Assembly: GCA_031472005.1 (NCBI GenBank)
Contig: PZJY01000007.1
Coordinates: forward strand, 2,095,808 to 2,159,807
DNA length: 64,000 bases
Source of the DNA: Tetracladium setigerum
Lineage: Eukaryota > Ascomycota > Leotiomycetes > Helotiales
Direction of reading: 5' to 3'
How positions within the stretch are numbered: position 1 is the stretch's first letter; every line of letters starts with the position of its first letter. Position numbers and translations under genes: made by a program. The notes under the pieces are model-generated. The model ran no database searches and was not told the DNA's origin. It was given only the letters and a program-made list of their open reading frames with translations. This document shows positions 21,009-31,597 of this stretch, piece after piece.

Positions 21009-24000
21009 TCATTCCGCCATCAAAAGTCCCACAACAGTCCTAACCGCCCCTAGTGCACCCTTCTCCCTAACCAGCCGCCTAAAAGTTTCCGGTATTTTAT
21101 CCAGAGAGTGGCGATCATCTACTTGTTTCCCTATATTTAAAACATCATATATAATTAGCTCTCCAGGATCATTCTTCTCAATACTTGTCTAGTTCTAAAG
21201 GGTAGGTAAGCAATCAAGGGAGAAAAGAAAAGAAAAGAACTTACACTCCCCAGGCACCCTCACCACCGCCTCGATGCAACTCTCCGCCTCTCCCGCCCAA
21301 TCAAACTTCACGCCCCATTCAACCCTCAATACAACTCCCTTATCCTTACTCGCAATCTCCCATGCTGTCCTCCCCATCTTCGGCAATAACTCCTTTCTCG
21401 TCCACACCCTTCCTTCTCCTATCTCCCCATCCCCATTCCCATCCCCTCCATCCTTCTTCCCTCCCACCTTCCCCTTCCCCTTCCCTTTCCTCAAAATCTC
21501 CCCCCTCTTCTCCTGCGTCCCCAACTCCTCCTCAACTTGACACCACAACTTCGCTCTCCTCAAAGCAACTTCAGCCCACCTACCCATCGCCCAACAAGTA
21601 GTCGTAAGATCCTTCTTGGAAGCTTGATGACGGAGAAAAGTACCGAGTTCGGTTTCGGCTGATGGCGGGGAGAGAGATGATATGGTTAGGGAGTTGATGG
21701 TGAAGTTTGTGGGGTCCGTGAGGAGGGAGAGGTTGGCGTGGAAGAGGGATGATGGGTGAGATGCTGTTATTTGGTGGTGTTGGAGCTGGGATTGTGTGTC
21801 GTCGGTTAAGGATGAGGATGGGGAAGATGGTGATGATCGGGGGAGGAGATTAATGGTTGATGTATAGATTAACGGCGTGAAAGCTTGCAAGTACGGTAGG
21901 TCATCGGCCATTTCCATCGGAAGAATAGAAGGTAAAGGTTTATCTAAAATCGGCAATACCGCTGCGGCAGTTTTTTGTCTTCGTCTCGAGCGGAACGGGA
22001 GGAAATCGTCTATTGACTTGAAGATACTGGTTGGTTTTGGTTTGGAGGTTTCCTCTAAAATAGGAGCTTTAGAGCGTAAAAGCATAGCAACTAAATCCTC
22101 GGAATCTTTAGCGCTTTGAGCTGCTGCTTGCTTTTTAGATGATTGTAACAATCGTAAACGTTCCGTCTCTTTGTTGGCGAGTGAGATATCTGCTTGTAAT
22201 TGTTGGAGTTGAGCAAGTAGCTGATCACGCTCTTTTTTCTTGTCGGCATCAGGGTCAACTGGCGCTATAAACCTGGCAGATTTACGTCGTTTTGCCTGCT
22301 CAGGCATGGCTGGTTGCGATTCTGACATCAAAATAGGAATTGGAATAGCGTCTCGACTCTTGTCGGCGCCAGTTTCATCTCTCCTCTCATCTCGTGGTTT
22401 CAAAGGCGACGATTGCATGCTCCCAGCCTTTATTCGACGCGCCCTTCTGCTAGGTGTATTGTGAATTCCAGTTGGTGGCGTAGTGACAACAGGATCGGCG
22501 AGTCCAAGTTGCGTTGGTGTAGGAGGAAGTTCTGGATCTGCTGCTACTGGTTGATCTAGCAATCTTGCTAAAATGATTTCTTCCGTAGGCGATGCTATTG
22601 TTGGTCTAGAAGCCTGTTTGCCTTTCTTGAGATTTGCAGGGTTTGCTTGAGAGAGAGCTTTGTCGTTTGTCTCCGGTTTAGTGGCTTGTGATTTCTCCGT
22701 TATCGTTGGTGCTTTCACTTCGAGTGCTGGCCAAGCATCCCTTTTTCTCTCTGCCTGATCTCGTTCCTCGTGAATAGCAGGTGCTTCAACTGATGGCATG
22801 ATCTCCGGAATTGCTGGGTTTCCAAAAGGTGCTGGTACTTTCACCGGTATTGGATCCTTTTCCAGAATATTATGGGCTTGTTGGAGAGCTTTAGATGGCG
22901 GTAGACCCGGTGGGGTTGTGTTGAACTGCTCTAGTACTGCAGCTTGCACCTCACTCGGTTTTGGCACTGGTGATCTTCTAAGGGCGGCTTTTCTGACTGG
23001 TGGTTGTACAGTTTCGGGTTCCTCAAGAGCAAGAACTGGCTGGTTGATTGGTGACTTCCGTAGGCCAGCTCTCTTGGTCGTTGCTGGATCTTGGGAGGAG
23101 TCTACCTGAGAAACAACTGGTGATCGTCGCAGGCCGCCTCTCCTATTAGAATCTAAATCTTGGGAGTCCGTCTGAGAGAGAACCGGTGATCTTCGAAGGC
23201 CACTTCTAGTACCAGGTTGCAGGTCTTGTGGGGCGTAGTCTGGCTGTGAGAGAACAGGTGATCTCCTCAGTGCAGAATTTCTTGATGTTCCTGTGTGCTC
23301 TTTCAGAACAGTCTCGGATACTGGGTCTTTGAGTACGATATCCTGCTGAGAAGGAATTGGTGATCTTCGAAGGCCAGCTTTCTTTCCAGTTTCGAGTTCT
23401 CGGGATGCAACTTCAACAGCTGGAGATCTTCGCAGGCCAGTCTGTTTTCCAACTACAATTTCTTGAGATGCAACCTCAACAACTGGAGATCTCCGCAGGG
23501 CAGTCTGTTTCCTAACCGCGAGTTCTTGAGATGCTATTTCAACAACTGGTGATCTTCGCAGCGCAGTCTGTTTCCCAATTTCCGATTCCTGTGTAGAATC
23601 CACTTGCGAAAAAGCAATTGGCGACCTTCTTAACGCAGGTTTCTTTGCGAATGGATTAACATCATCCTGGGCGAGATCCCGAGTTGCGGTCTCCACCTGA
23701 GACGCAGATATCGGCGACCTCCTCAACCCTCCCTTCTTTCCAAATGGATTGGCAATACCTTGCAAGTCGGGTGCATCGAAGTTCCTGGGAGCAGCAGCTT
23801 TCGTAGATTTAACAGGCGATCGAGACATCCTCCTCGGCTTCGCACTTAGCCCCCTTCCTGCGTCCTAGTTGCCCGTATAGCCTCCATCCCATCCTCCTTC
23901 GGTGTTGCATCCCCAGGTCTTTCACCAGGGGGCAATTTGTCGGCCAGCGCTTTCGCAAATACATCGTCCAGATTCCTCCTCACAGGTGATGTCGCACCTG

Positions 24001-24232
24001 TTCCCGAACTCAATGGTCGCTTCAACAGACCCGGATTATGTCGCGCCAAACTGGCTCGAGTAGGCGAGGCAAAGGACGGCCTTCGAGCATTTGGTGGTTT
24101 TGTGGCATCTTGTTCTTGTTCTTGTTGTTGTGGTTGAAGTTCGGGGAATTGACGACTTGGTGTTCCTGACGCGTGGATGGGGAAGGATGTTGTGGGTGAG
24201 GTTTTGCGCCGCTTGGCGGGTGAGTCCGTCAT
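21009..24232 (-). CDS. Nuclear-looking protein with eleven LRRSP-type repeats
   Basis: The N-terminal frame is 23846-24232 (MTDSPAKRRKTSPTTS, LARHNPGLLKRPLS) and the main frame is 21245-23828 and upstream. They are joined if one base is restored in the C5 run 23850-23854 (QEGG then LSAKPRRMSRSPVKS). A 114-bp intron (21131-21244) leads to the last exon 21009-21130, ending IPETFRRLVREKGALG and stop. Eleven degenerate repeats [GA]LR[RK]SP[VIA] occupy roughly residues 160-420 of the joined product. Each offers a basic Ser-Pro site of the kind used by cyclin-dependent kinases. A coiled coil (DQLLAQLQQLQADISLANKE) and a conserved C-terminal domain (DLPYLQAFTPLIYTS, TTTCWAMGRWAEVAL) follow. A chromosomal or kinetochore role would fit but is not shown; I do not recognise the family with certainty. 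Confidence 0.75.
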
Positions 24233-24749
24233 TGTGATTTTATAGTCGCATTTGCCTGCTTTCCATCATGTATTGGGCGTTGAGGTGGTGATGGGAAACT
24301 TTTAGTTTGATGGCCGTCGCGCTGAGATGGGAGGGATGGATGGACGCGACTTTGCGACAGGGCTTGGCAGAACTGTGGAGGGGAGATCACCTGAAGTATT
24401 TCCACCTCTTACCTACCTCTACATTACTACAAATTTTCTTGGGGCTTCAAACAATAATATGACTCGATTTAAATCTTTAAAATCTAGATTCTGTTGAATT
24501 AAAAATTCAATTACAATAGAAACATCTAAAGAAAACCACTTAGTAAGTGTCCTCGGCATTCGCTGATAAACAAACAGCACAATGACGTCCGAATATCCGA
24601 CCGAAGCAAGCGAGGTAAATCGCCTCTTGGATTTTCCAGCTCCCATGTACAAGGTAGAAAAGAACCACCTTCGCAACCCCACAGCCCTCCAAATGGATTC
24701 ATAGCAACATCTACGCCTGCCCTATAGACCTCTTAATATACAAATCCAA
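24233..24749. promoter_or_regulatory. Divergent promoter region, LRRSP protein / oxidoreductase-like protein
   Basis: 517 bp between divergent start codons. The middle part (24410-24720) is AT-rich. No specific site was identified. Confidence 0.3.
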
Positions 24750-25466
24750 ATGGAAACGAGGATTTTCGCCCGCGCATCACGGCGCATACCACGTCCCTCC
24801 TCGATACAACAACACATTCAAACCCGCCTCGCCACGACCTCCTCCTCGTCCTCCTCCTCTCTCAAACCCGTTTTCGAACAAGCAATACCCATAGGACCAT
24901 ATTACCACTCCATCCTCAGCTCGCCCTCCTCCTACGCTTACGCTAGTGTACAACACCCTCCAAAACCATACACCCCACCACCACCTCCACCACCCTCTCC
25001 TCCTAAATTCACAAAACCAAAAGCTTTCTCCACCACTCCCATAAACACACCCACTACCCCCGCTATCCTCTTCTCTCCTCGCACAGTCACAAAATGGGAG
25101 GATGGGTCCAAGACGGCCACAGCCAAAAACCAAAATCAAGACCCAGATCTTATACCCAAAGGGAGCACGTTAATAGCGGGAATATGGGTACCTCCGAAAC
25201 CCGGGGAACCAGATACGTGCTGTATGTCTGGGTGTGTGAATTGTGTGTGGGATTCGTATGGAGAGGAGTTGGAGGAGTGGGATAGAGTGAGGAAGGAGGC
25301 CGATGTTGCGTTGGCTAAGCAGGGAGGTGCTGCTGCTGCTGGTAGTAGTAGTGGTCGTGGGGAGAAGGCAGTGGGAATTGAGAGCGACGAGTTATTAGGA
25401 GGGGTTGATGTGGGGATTAGAGAGTTTATGAGGGTTGAGAAGATGCTTAAGGAGAAGAAGGTGTGA
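24750..25466 (+). CDS. Oxidoreductase-like domain protein, probably mitochondrial, 238 aa
   Basis: Single exon. The N-terminus METRIFARASRRIPRPSS is Arg/Ser-rich with no acidic residue after Glu2, as in a mitochondrial presequence. A Pro-rich spacer (PPPPPPPSPPK, about 75-86) follows. The domain IWVPPKPGEPDTCCMSGCVN, then CVWDSYGEELEEW (about residues 145-177), is the Oxidored-like (OXLD1-type) signature with four Cys at 157, 158, 162 and 165. Despite the family name, no enzymatic reaction is established for it. The C-terminus has an Ala/Ser/Gly low-complexity run and a charged helix GIREFMRVEKMLKEKKV. Confidence 0.88.
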   Translation: METRIFARASRRIPRPSSIQQHIQTRLATTSSSSSSSLKPVFEQAIPIGPYYHSILSSPSSYAYASVQHPPKPYTPPPPPPPSPPKFTKPKAFSTTPINTPTTPAILFSPRTVTKWEDGSKTATAKNQNQDPDLIPKGSTLIAGIWVPPKPGEPDTCCMSGCVNCVWDSYGEELEEWDRVRKEADVALAKQGGAAAAGSSSGRGEKAVGIESDELLGGVDVGIREFMRVEKMLKEKKV

Positions 25467-25875
25467 GAGGGGAAGGGTTGTAGATAAGAGCAGATGGTGG
25501 AGGATCATTTGTAGATATTAGATAGGATTGGATATACCCTTTGAATAGTCGTTTGTTTCTCCGGACATTTCTTGGTCCTTCCCTCCTCGTCCCACCTATT
25601 CAGGTACTGGTTCGGTTCTGAACTCTCAAGACCACACTTCTTTGGAACCCAAAGATTTCAGAACTTCCATATGCCACATCGCAAACACAGATATCCCACT
25701 TCTCAATTGAATATCTGTTTTTTTGCATTTCAATCATCCCCCTATTCATGCTATAGTCGCAATGCCGCAAGTCCCACTCCCTAGAGAAGACCTATCCATA
25801 TCATACACCCCTTCCCCCACCCCGCTACTTGTACCAAAGCCAAATCCTTCTTCTACCCTCTTGCAAAAATCCAGC
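25467..25875. other. Convergent 3' flanks, nothing recognised
   Basis: Lies between the ends of the oxidoreductase-like gene and DPM3. No coding or structured element was seen. Confidence 0.45.
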
Positions 25876-26332
25876 CTAATCAACATCGACCCCCAACGTC
25901 CTCAAATCCGCCCTCGCCAAATCAATCTCCTTCATCAGTTCCGCATGTGCTTTTGGTACATCGTTGAATGTGAAGACGCCGAGACCGAGTTTGAAGAGGA
26001 GGTAGGCGCCGAAGGTTACGAGGGCCCAGAATGGTAGCTATAGGTCATTTAATTAGCCTTCTGCACTGAAGGAGATTTTCGAGGGGCCATCCTCTCGGCT
26101 GGTGGGTAGGAGGGAGGACATACAACTGGGATAATATCCTTTGAAATGACATTCGGTAGGGGAACGAGTTCGAGGTATAGCGCCAGGTACAACTTCACAG
26201 ACAAACATCATTAGCTTTTACTCTCTCTATTCTCCCTCCCATTTTTCCCGTCCGGGTCCTCAACTTTTAGAGGGGGATTCATACAGATGTAATTAACAGC
26301 GCAATCGACACATCTTGTTGTGCTCGAGCCAT
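25876..26332 (-). CDS. dpm3: Dolichol-phosphate mannose synthase subunit 3 (DPM3), 92 aa
   Basis: DPM3 is the small ER-membrane subunit that tethers and stabilises the catalytic DPM1. It is needed to make Dol-P-Man for N-glycans, O-mannosylation and GPI anchors. Exons are 26285-26332, 26124-26192 and 25876-26037, with introns of 92 and 86 bp, all phase 0; each exon is too short to stand out alone. Joined product: MARAQQDVSIALLITS, then LYLALYLELVPLPN (first membrane segment), LPFWALVTFGAYLLFKLG (second membrane segment), and the cytosolic tail VFTFNDVPKAHAELMKEIDL. The FNDVPxAxxELxxEI pattern is diagnostic of the family, and the length is normal. Confidence 0.9.
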
Positions 26333-26993
26333 TTTTGCCTGTTTGGAGTTTTGTATTGTGCGATTTCGAAGAATGCTGGCTCTCTTGTAGGTGGGGTTGA
26401 ATGAGTGTAGGTGGTTCGTAAAGAGCGAGGTATGCGTGGTTGTGCTGTGTTGACTTTTGGAGAGAGGACAGCTTGCCGCGAGTTTTGGGCTGCTGGCGTT
26501 CAGAAAGTCGCGAATTGAATGTCACGTGATGATACCTTGGTTGGACTTCAATCGCGATTTTCTCTCGAATAATTTTTAACGTTCTATTCTCACTGTAGAG
26601 TTCCTGAATAATGTAGATTCAACAAGATGACCTGAGAGTTTTTAGATCTAGTAAGTTTATAGACAGGTAGTCCAAAAGTGGGTCTTGTTAAATGTGCTAT
26701 TGACTGTGTGTATAGTAGGGCGACATTGACGACTAGTGTTTAAATTAACATATTTGGTAATAATGGCACCGACAATATATTCTACTTGTGTTTCAGACGT
26801 TGAATTTAAGGTGAGGAGTTCTAAGCCATTTAAAGTGATTGTAATACTAAAACGCATCTTCACCAGAGTCAGTCCCCAACCTGCGGAGCCGCTCATTGAA
26901 CACAACCTATAATCTACACAACAGCTCGTTCATCTCCGCCTCCGACGTCTTTGCAACTCTTGACCGCAGGACGCCTCTTTTGCATCCTCATTA
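26333..26993. other. Intergenic region upstream of DPM3
   Basis: Contains the DPM3 promoter and the 3' flank of the next minus-strand gene. AT-rich, with no gene recognised. Confidence 0.4.
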
Positions 26994-29408
26994 TTAGGAA
27001 GGTATGGGATTGTAGATTTTGGCTGGTGGGAGTTTGACCCTGATGACCTTCCCAGGCTTCCCTCTCCACGGAATCTTCACATTCAAAGCCGGAATTGGAA
27101 CTGCTGAGATCTGTGCTTGCTGGCCCAGTCCGGTGTTCGTCCTTTTCGCCAACCTATCTTGAAGATTGTATTGATGCGGATCGCTCCGATTGACTATTTC
27201 AATCATATTTGGTAAAGTTGGTGTGACGTAGATGGGAACTTGAGAGCCGCCTGCGTTTTGCTCTCGAGGCAGTTGAAGCGTTGGTGGGTCTAGCAGTATT
27301 CCCCACCAGTGCTGGACATCGAAATTTAGCTTGAAAGATGGGGATTTGAATGGATTGTTATCTGAAGATGCGTTATTGACATTATTTGCACTCTGTGAGT
27401 TGTGCGGCTGTGAAATAGATCGGTCGTAGTTGAATTCGAAATCGGAAGTCTTAAATTCATATAAATATGTGAAAGTATTGCCGTTCTTGTCCATTTCTCG
27501 AGTTCTGGAGTCAACGTTTGACACTGGCTCTGGATAATGCTTGCTAGTTGCTAGATTTTTGCTTGGATCGGGAACAACTGTGTTGGTATCGGAAGATGAA
27601 GATTTTCCTTTGACCTCTGGCTTTTGTTTGGTTTTTATAGCCATTGATCTCGAATTTGCAAACACCCTTGATCTGAATCGAGGGCTATCAGGGGCCAATT
27701 TATTCGTCTGAACTTCATCCCAATCAATAGAACGTGCTTTTTGTAACTTAGGAGAACAATCCTTGTCGTGCTCCTCTTGGTTCTTGTCCTCTTTTCCTAC
27801 AATTTGGCGGTCTTTTTGCAATGCTCCATTCAATGCACTGTCGCCAGACAGTCCCGCCGCTGAATTCTCAGGCGCAGGATGCGAGGAAACTTCTCTAGAA
27901 GATTCCATTTCGTTTTGAGCATCTGAAATAAATCGCTCCATTGAAGACGGCCATGGATTTTGCGGATTCGTTCTCATCACCTCTTGAAGAATCACAGTCT
28001 GTTGAAGGAGCTCAGGTAGGGTATAATTTGGCAAAATACATAGGGAACTCATCCGGTCCTGGATCCGATGGATGAGATCCGCTGTCTCGGGGTCTTTCTC
28101 GAGTTGAGAATGTTGATTGGGAACTTCAGGGCAGTAACGGAGTTTCCATTGATCAATGTATTGCGTCACCTGAGGCCTTAAAATGTGCTGTGACCAGACG
28201 AAGATATTGTCCATTATACGGCAGAACTGAATAGCGTCCCAGATCTTGCTAACGCAGCCGTTCCAAATGCTCACCATTTTCTATGCCACTGTGTTTGAGT
28301 CTTGGAGCACGAAAGCTGAGATGGGGGTTTCTTACATGAGATCGATATTGATCATCGACAATTTGGGAGAATGCAAGCCAGATTACGGTCTTTGCGCCTA
28401 CAGCCGTAATAGCAATCACTGGTGGAATATGTTGACCATCTTGCTTCACATCTGCAAACCTTGCGAGGTTTTCTAGTAGAACAAGGGCATCAGCTGCTGC
28501 GAGCGAAGCATGATGAAACGTATCCTCCATCAATTTTTCGATATCTGCAGTTGAGGCCGTTGGATCGAACTTTTTCGACTGAAGGACACACCAAGGAAAA
28601 CACAATGATTGGGAGTGCGTCTCTTTGTTGTGTCGTTCTATCTCCCCAGCGCCGGCTAGAGAGGCAGAAATCGGTGTAGAACGAAGGCCGTTCATAGCAA
28701 GCCGAGAAAGAGTATCTATGGCGTATTGTTGGCGAAACGGATCATTTCTAAAGCTCGAATGATGCGGATAACTTTCATTGTGGATTGGGAATCCAAAGCA
28801 CAAGTCTGGCTGAGGCCTTGTCTGCAGATCTCGAGAAGGCTCTGAACTGGTGTCCCAAGCCTCGTTTTCTGCCCTTTTGAACATTATTAGTACAGTATTA
28901 AAATTGAATGACCGTAGAACAGGTTTACCACGCAATTGTGCTTGGAAGAATTGAACTGTTGATATGGTTAGAATCTCCGGCTATGCAGATATTGCATTTT
29001 GGAGACTTACACAGGAGAATAAGCCTCGTCCATTTGATATTTTATTGCAGTTCGAAACAATCTTCGCCATTCGCTGTCTTCAGCGAAGCCACTCTCAAGC
29101 CTCTCGGCATCCCTTGACAATTGTTGTGCATTTTCAATGAATTCCCTGTCTTTTAAACGTTGTGATGGTCTGGTATTATCTGCGTCGGCCTTCAAAGCTG
29201 TTAAAGGAATACTTCCATCGTCATCACCACAATCCTCGGTGCCCAGGACTTGTAGCATAGCTTCTAGTCCGATAAAACGATTGAAGTCTAGAAGGCCATC
29301 CTTTACGATGTTCACATGAGCTGGAATGGGTGTCGTATGTTCATCCCCGACACCCCCAATCCTTGGGTCAATTTCATCACTCTTTGACGCGCTAGGATTG
29401 GGAGGCAT
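26994..29408 (-). CDS. Large conserved fungal protein of unknown function, about 740 aa
   Basis: Exons are 29011-29408, a possible 12-nt microexon 28929-28940, 28336-28873 and 26994-28280. The sum is 2235 nt in frame (744 aa), and skipping the microexon also stays in frame (740 aa). The middle part has the fungal pattern PDLCFGFPIHN, then QSLCFPWCVLQSKK, an Ala-rich helix HHASLAAADALVLLENLA, and HIPPVIAITAVGAKTVIWLA. Proteins with this layout are common in filamentous fungi; I recall them as uncharacterised. The order strand, [S/E]xK-like strand, helix, strand hints at a PD-(D/E)XK-type fold, but the expected acidic residue is not clear here. The C-terminal 250 residues are low-complexity, then Pro-rich. 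Confidence 0.7.
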
Positions 29409-30248
29409 TTTATCAACAAACGAACAAAAAGCGTACTCCGAGTAGTCACAAAGATTTTGAAAAAGATGACGGAAGCTTCGTTTAAGTCGACGACATTTTC
29501 AGAGAAGCTGTAACATGCCCCTTAGCATCCTGCCCCCTTTCTGCAGGAGAACTTGCATTCGCACCCAATCAGCTATTTTAGGCTGGCGGTTGTTGGTTGT
29601 TGGTTGTAGGTTGTCGGTTGTTTTGTTAGAAGATGTAACACTGCGCCCTCTCTGTTGGATGCACTCTATCGCATGAGTAAAGCCTCGTGAAACATAGTAA
29701 GGTCCAGCCAATGTTTTCAGATGTTTAAGGAGTAGAAGGGAGGTGGTCCCCAAAGAAGGAGAGGGGTTATATACCATGCATGGCCAAGGTGACCACGTGC
29801 TGCACCCCCCTGTACTCCTATCATTACAAGAATTGAAACATACCTACGGTACCAACATCTTATCGTATTTTAACGACGCGTTTATTTCAAGCTGTAAAAG
29901 AGTATGGATATGCCTCGAGAAATTTATGTATGGCGATAGAGGTCATTTCTACCATTGTACTCCGCGAGCAAGAGTGGCAAGCTAGAATTCGGCCTTTCAT
30001 ACCTTTCTTTCGCAACCGTACAATACTTTCCCTAAATGTTTTTTTATGACTCAGATGAGAAAATAAGATTCAGCCATCATTTCACTGCCTACCTCAAGAA
30101 CTTGGCGTGTGACCCTATCTACCCATCTACCTACTCTTCCGCCTGTTTTGCTCTGCTTCTCTCGGACTACAGTAAGCGAACAATCACGTGTAACATAGCA
30201 AACACATTTCCACGCCTTCCATGCCATCAGGCAACATCTTGGCACCAA
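29409..30248. other. Intergenic region
   Basis: No gene was recognised. At 29588-29622 there is a short degenerate GGTTGTT tandem repeat. Confidence 0.4.
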
Positions 30249-30305
30249 TATAAATACCCCCTCTTTCTCCCTCTACTTTTCCTTTTTTTCTTCTTTTCTT
30301 TCTTC
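30249..30305 (+). promoter_or_regulatory. TATA box plus CT-rich tract without a visible coding gene
   Basis: TATAAATA at 30249-30256 is followed by a pyrimidine-rich tract (about 30257-30305). This layout is typical of highly expressed fungal genes. No open frame of coding character follows within 1 kb, so a non-coding transcript or a dead promoter is possible. Confidence 0.3.
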
Positions 30306-31407
30306 ATTACTTACCAGAGTGAGAGAGCGCCGCTCAAGATTGGCCGCTTCTCTACAGATCTCAAGCGACATTGCACACATACCGTCGAGACTTGAGATTT
30401 GTTTATTACCTCGAGGGGTTTTAATATTCTTAATTTTTGATTTCTATAACCGAAAGGTATTTTTGGAGTGTGTTGGAGTAGGTAGGTAGGATGTATTGCT
30501 TTTTGGGGGTGGTCTGATGGGGAATGAGTGTTGAATGGATGTGTGAGGGACTGGGAATATATTGGTTAGCTGAGGAGAGATAGGTGTTAGGATAGATGGA
30601 TGAATGGATGATGGGAGAATGTCCGCTGTATATTAGGATATATGCATGAATGGATGATAGAAGAATGTTTGGTGTATATATGTGTGGTATGTTTTATTTG
30701 CAATAGCAAGAATAATGAAGGAGAGGAGGAAATGCAAAGGTGATTCATTCATTAGTTGCCTGTCTGCTCATATATCATGAGAATGCTGCCTAAATTTGAT
30801 CTGCATCACCAAGCATCATGAATCAATCAATCTTGTCCTTCCTATGCGCCGTCAGTGGTCAGGAAGCTAGCCTAATATTTTCAAATGAGAAGAGGCTAAA
30901 GAGAGAAGGAAATGGGAAGTCTTCCGACTAAGGTACATCAAGTCACCATGTTCTGCTGAGGTGTCTCCTGAGGTGCCTCTTTCGGCAAGGGAAAGAGATA
31001 TTTTGTCTCGAATGTTGGGCATGATACGAAATATATTAATTCGACACTCGAATGGGATTTGAAGATATATCATGACTGCCTACTGATGTATGTAAGAATT
31101 TACAGTGACTCCTGACTCCCGTGTCGATTATAAACGAAGTCTGATCCTCCTCCTCATCTCACTTCTCGTCCTACTTGTTCATTCTCTTTTTCTATCTTCC
31201 TCTTCAATCGGAGCATATTTCAGCACATGCTCCAGCTTCATATCTTGCTTGTAGTAAAGAATGGGCATCCACATAGATGTCTTTTTCATGTGGTAAAAGA
31301 TCGCTTCCGAACAATCTAGCGAAGAGAGTTGAAAGTTGCAATCTTTTCTTTCGGATAATATTTAAAAGTAAGGGGGGCTATATCTGGTAAATAGCCGTAA
31401 GAACTAA
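30306..31407. other. Region downstream of the orphan promoter, nothing recognised
   Basis: G/T- and A-rich, with repeated GATGGATGAATGGATGA-like words near 30595-30660. No open frame on either strand resembles a gene. Confidence 0.4.
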
Positions 31408-31597
31408 TCAAAATAACCCGTCACTACTAGCCGCAACACTCCTTTCAATAGCATCAATGATCTCACTCTCCTCAAATACCGGGCCTTGTCCGTCACACCT
31501 CGCAACCCCTTGAGCCTCTCGGACACATCGCCTACATCCACTAAACCCTGTATAAAAAGCGGGTGCTTAATGATACGATCCCACGCCGCACCCGCAG
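31408..31597 (-). pseudogene. Out-of-frame remainder of the bZIP C-terminus
   Basis: Downstream of the stop that ends the HET-bZIP frame (31598), the bZIP family sequence continues in shifted frames: LLAAGAAWDRIIKHPLFIQG, LVDVGDVSERLKG, then after a second shift RCDGQGPVFEESEIIDAIER and SVAASSDGLF, with a stop at 31408. One base is missing in the C-run at 31610-31612, and another in about 31498-31509. The content fits the conserved C-terminal region of AP-1-like fungal bZIP factors. Confidence 0.6.
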
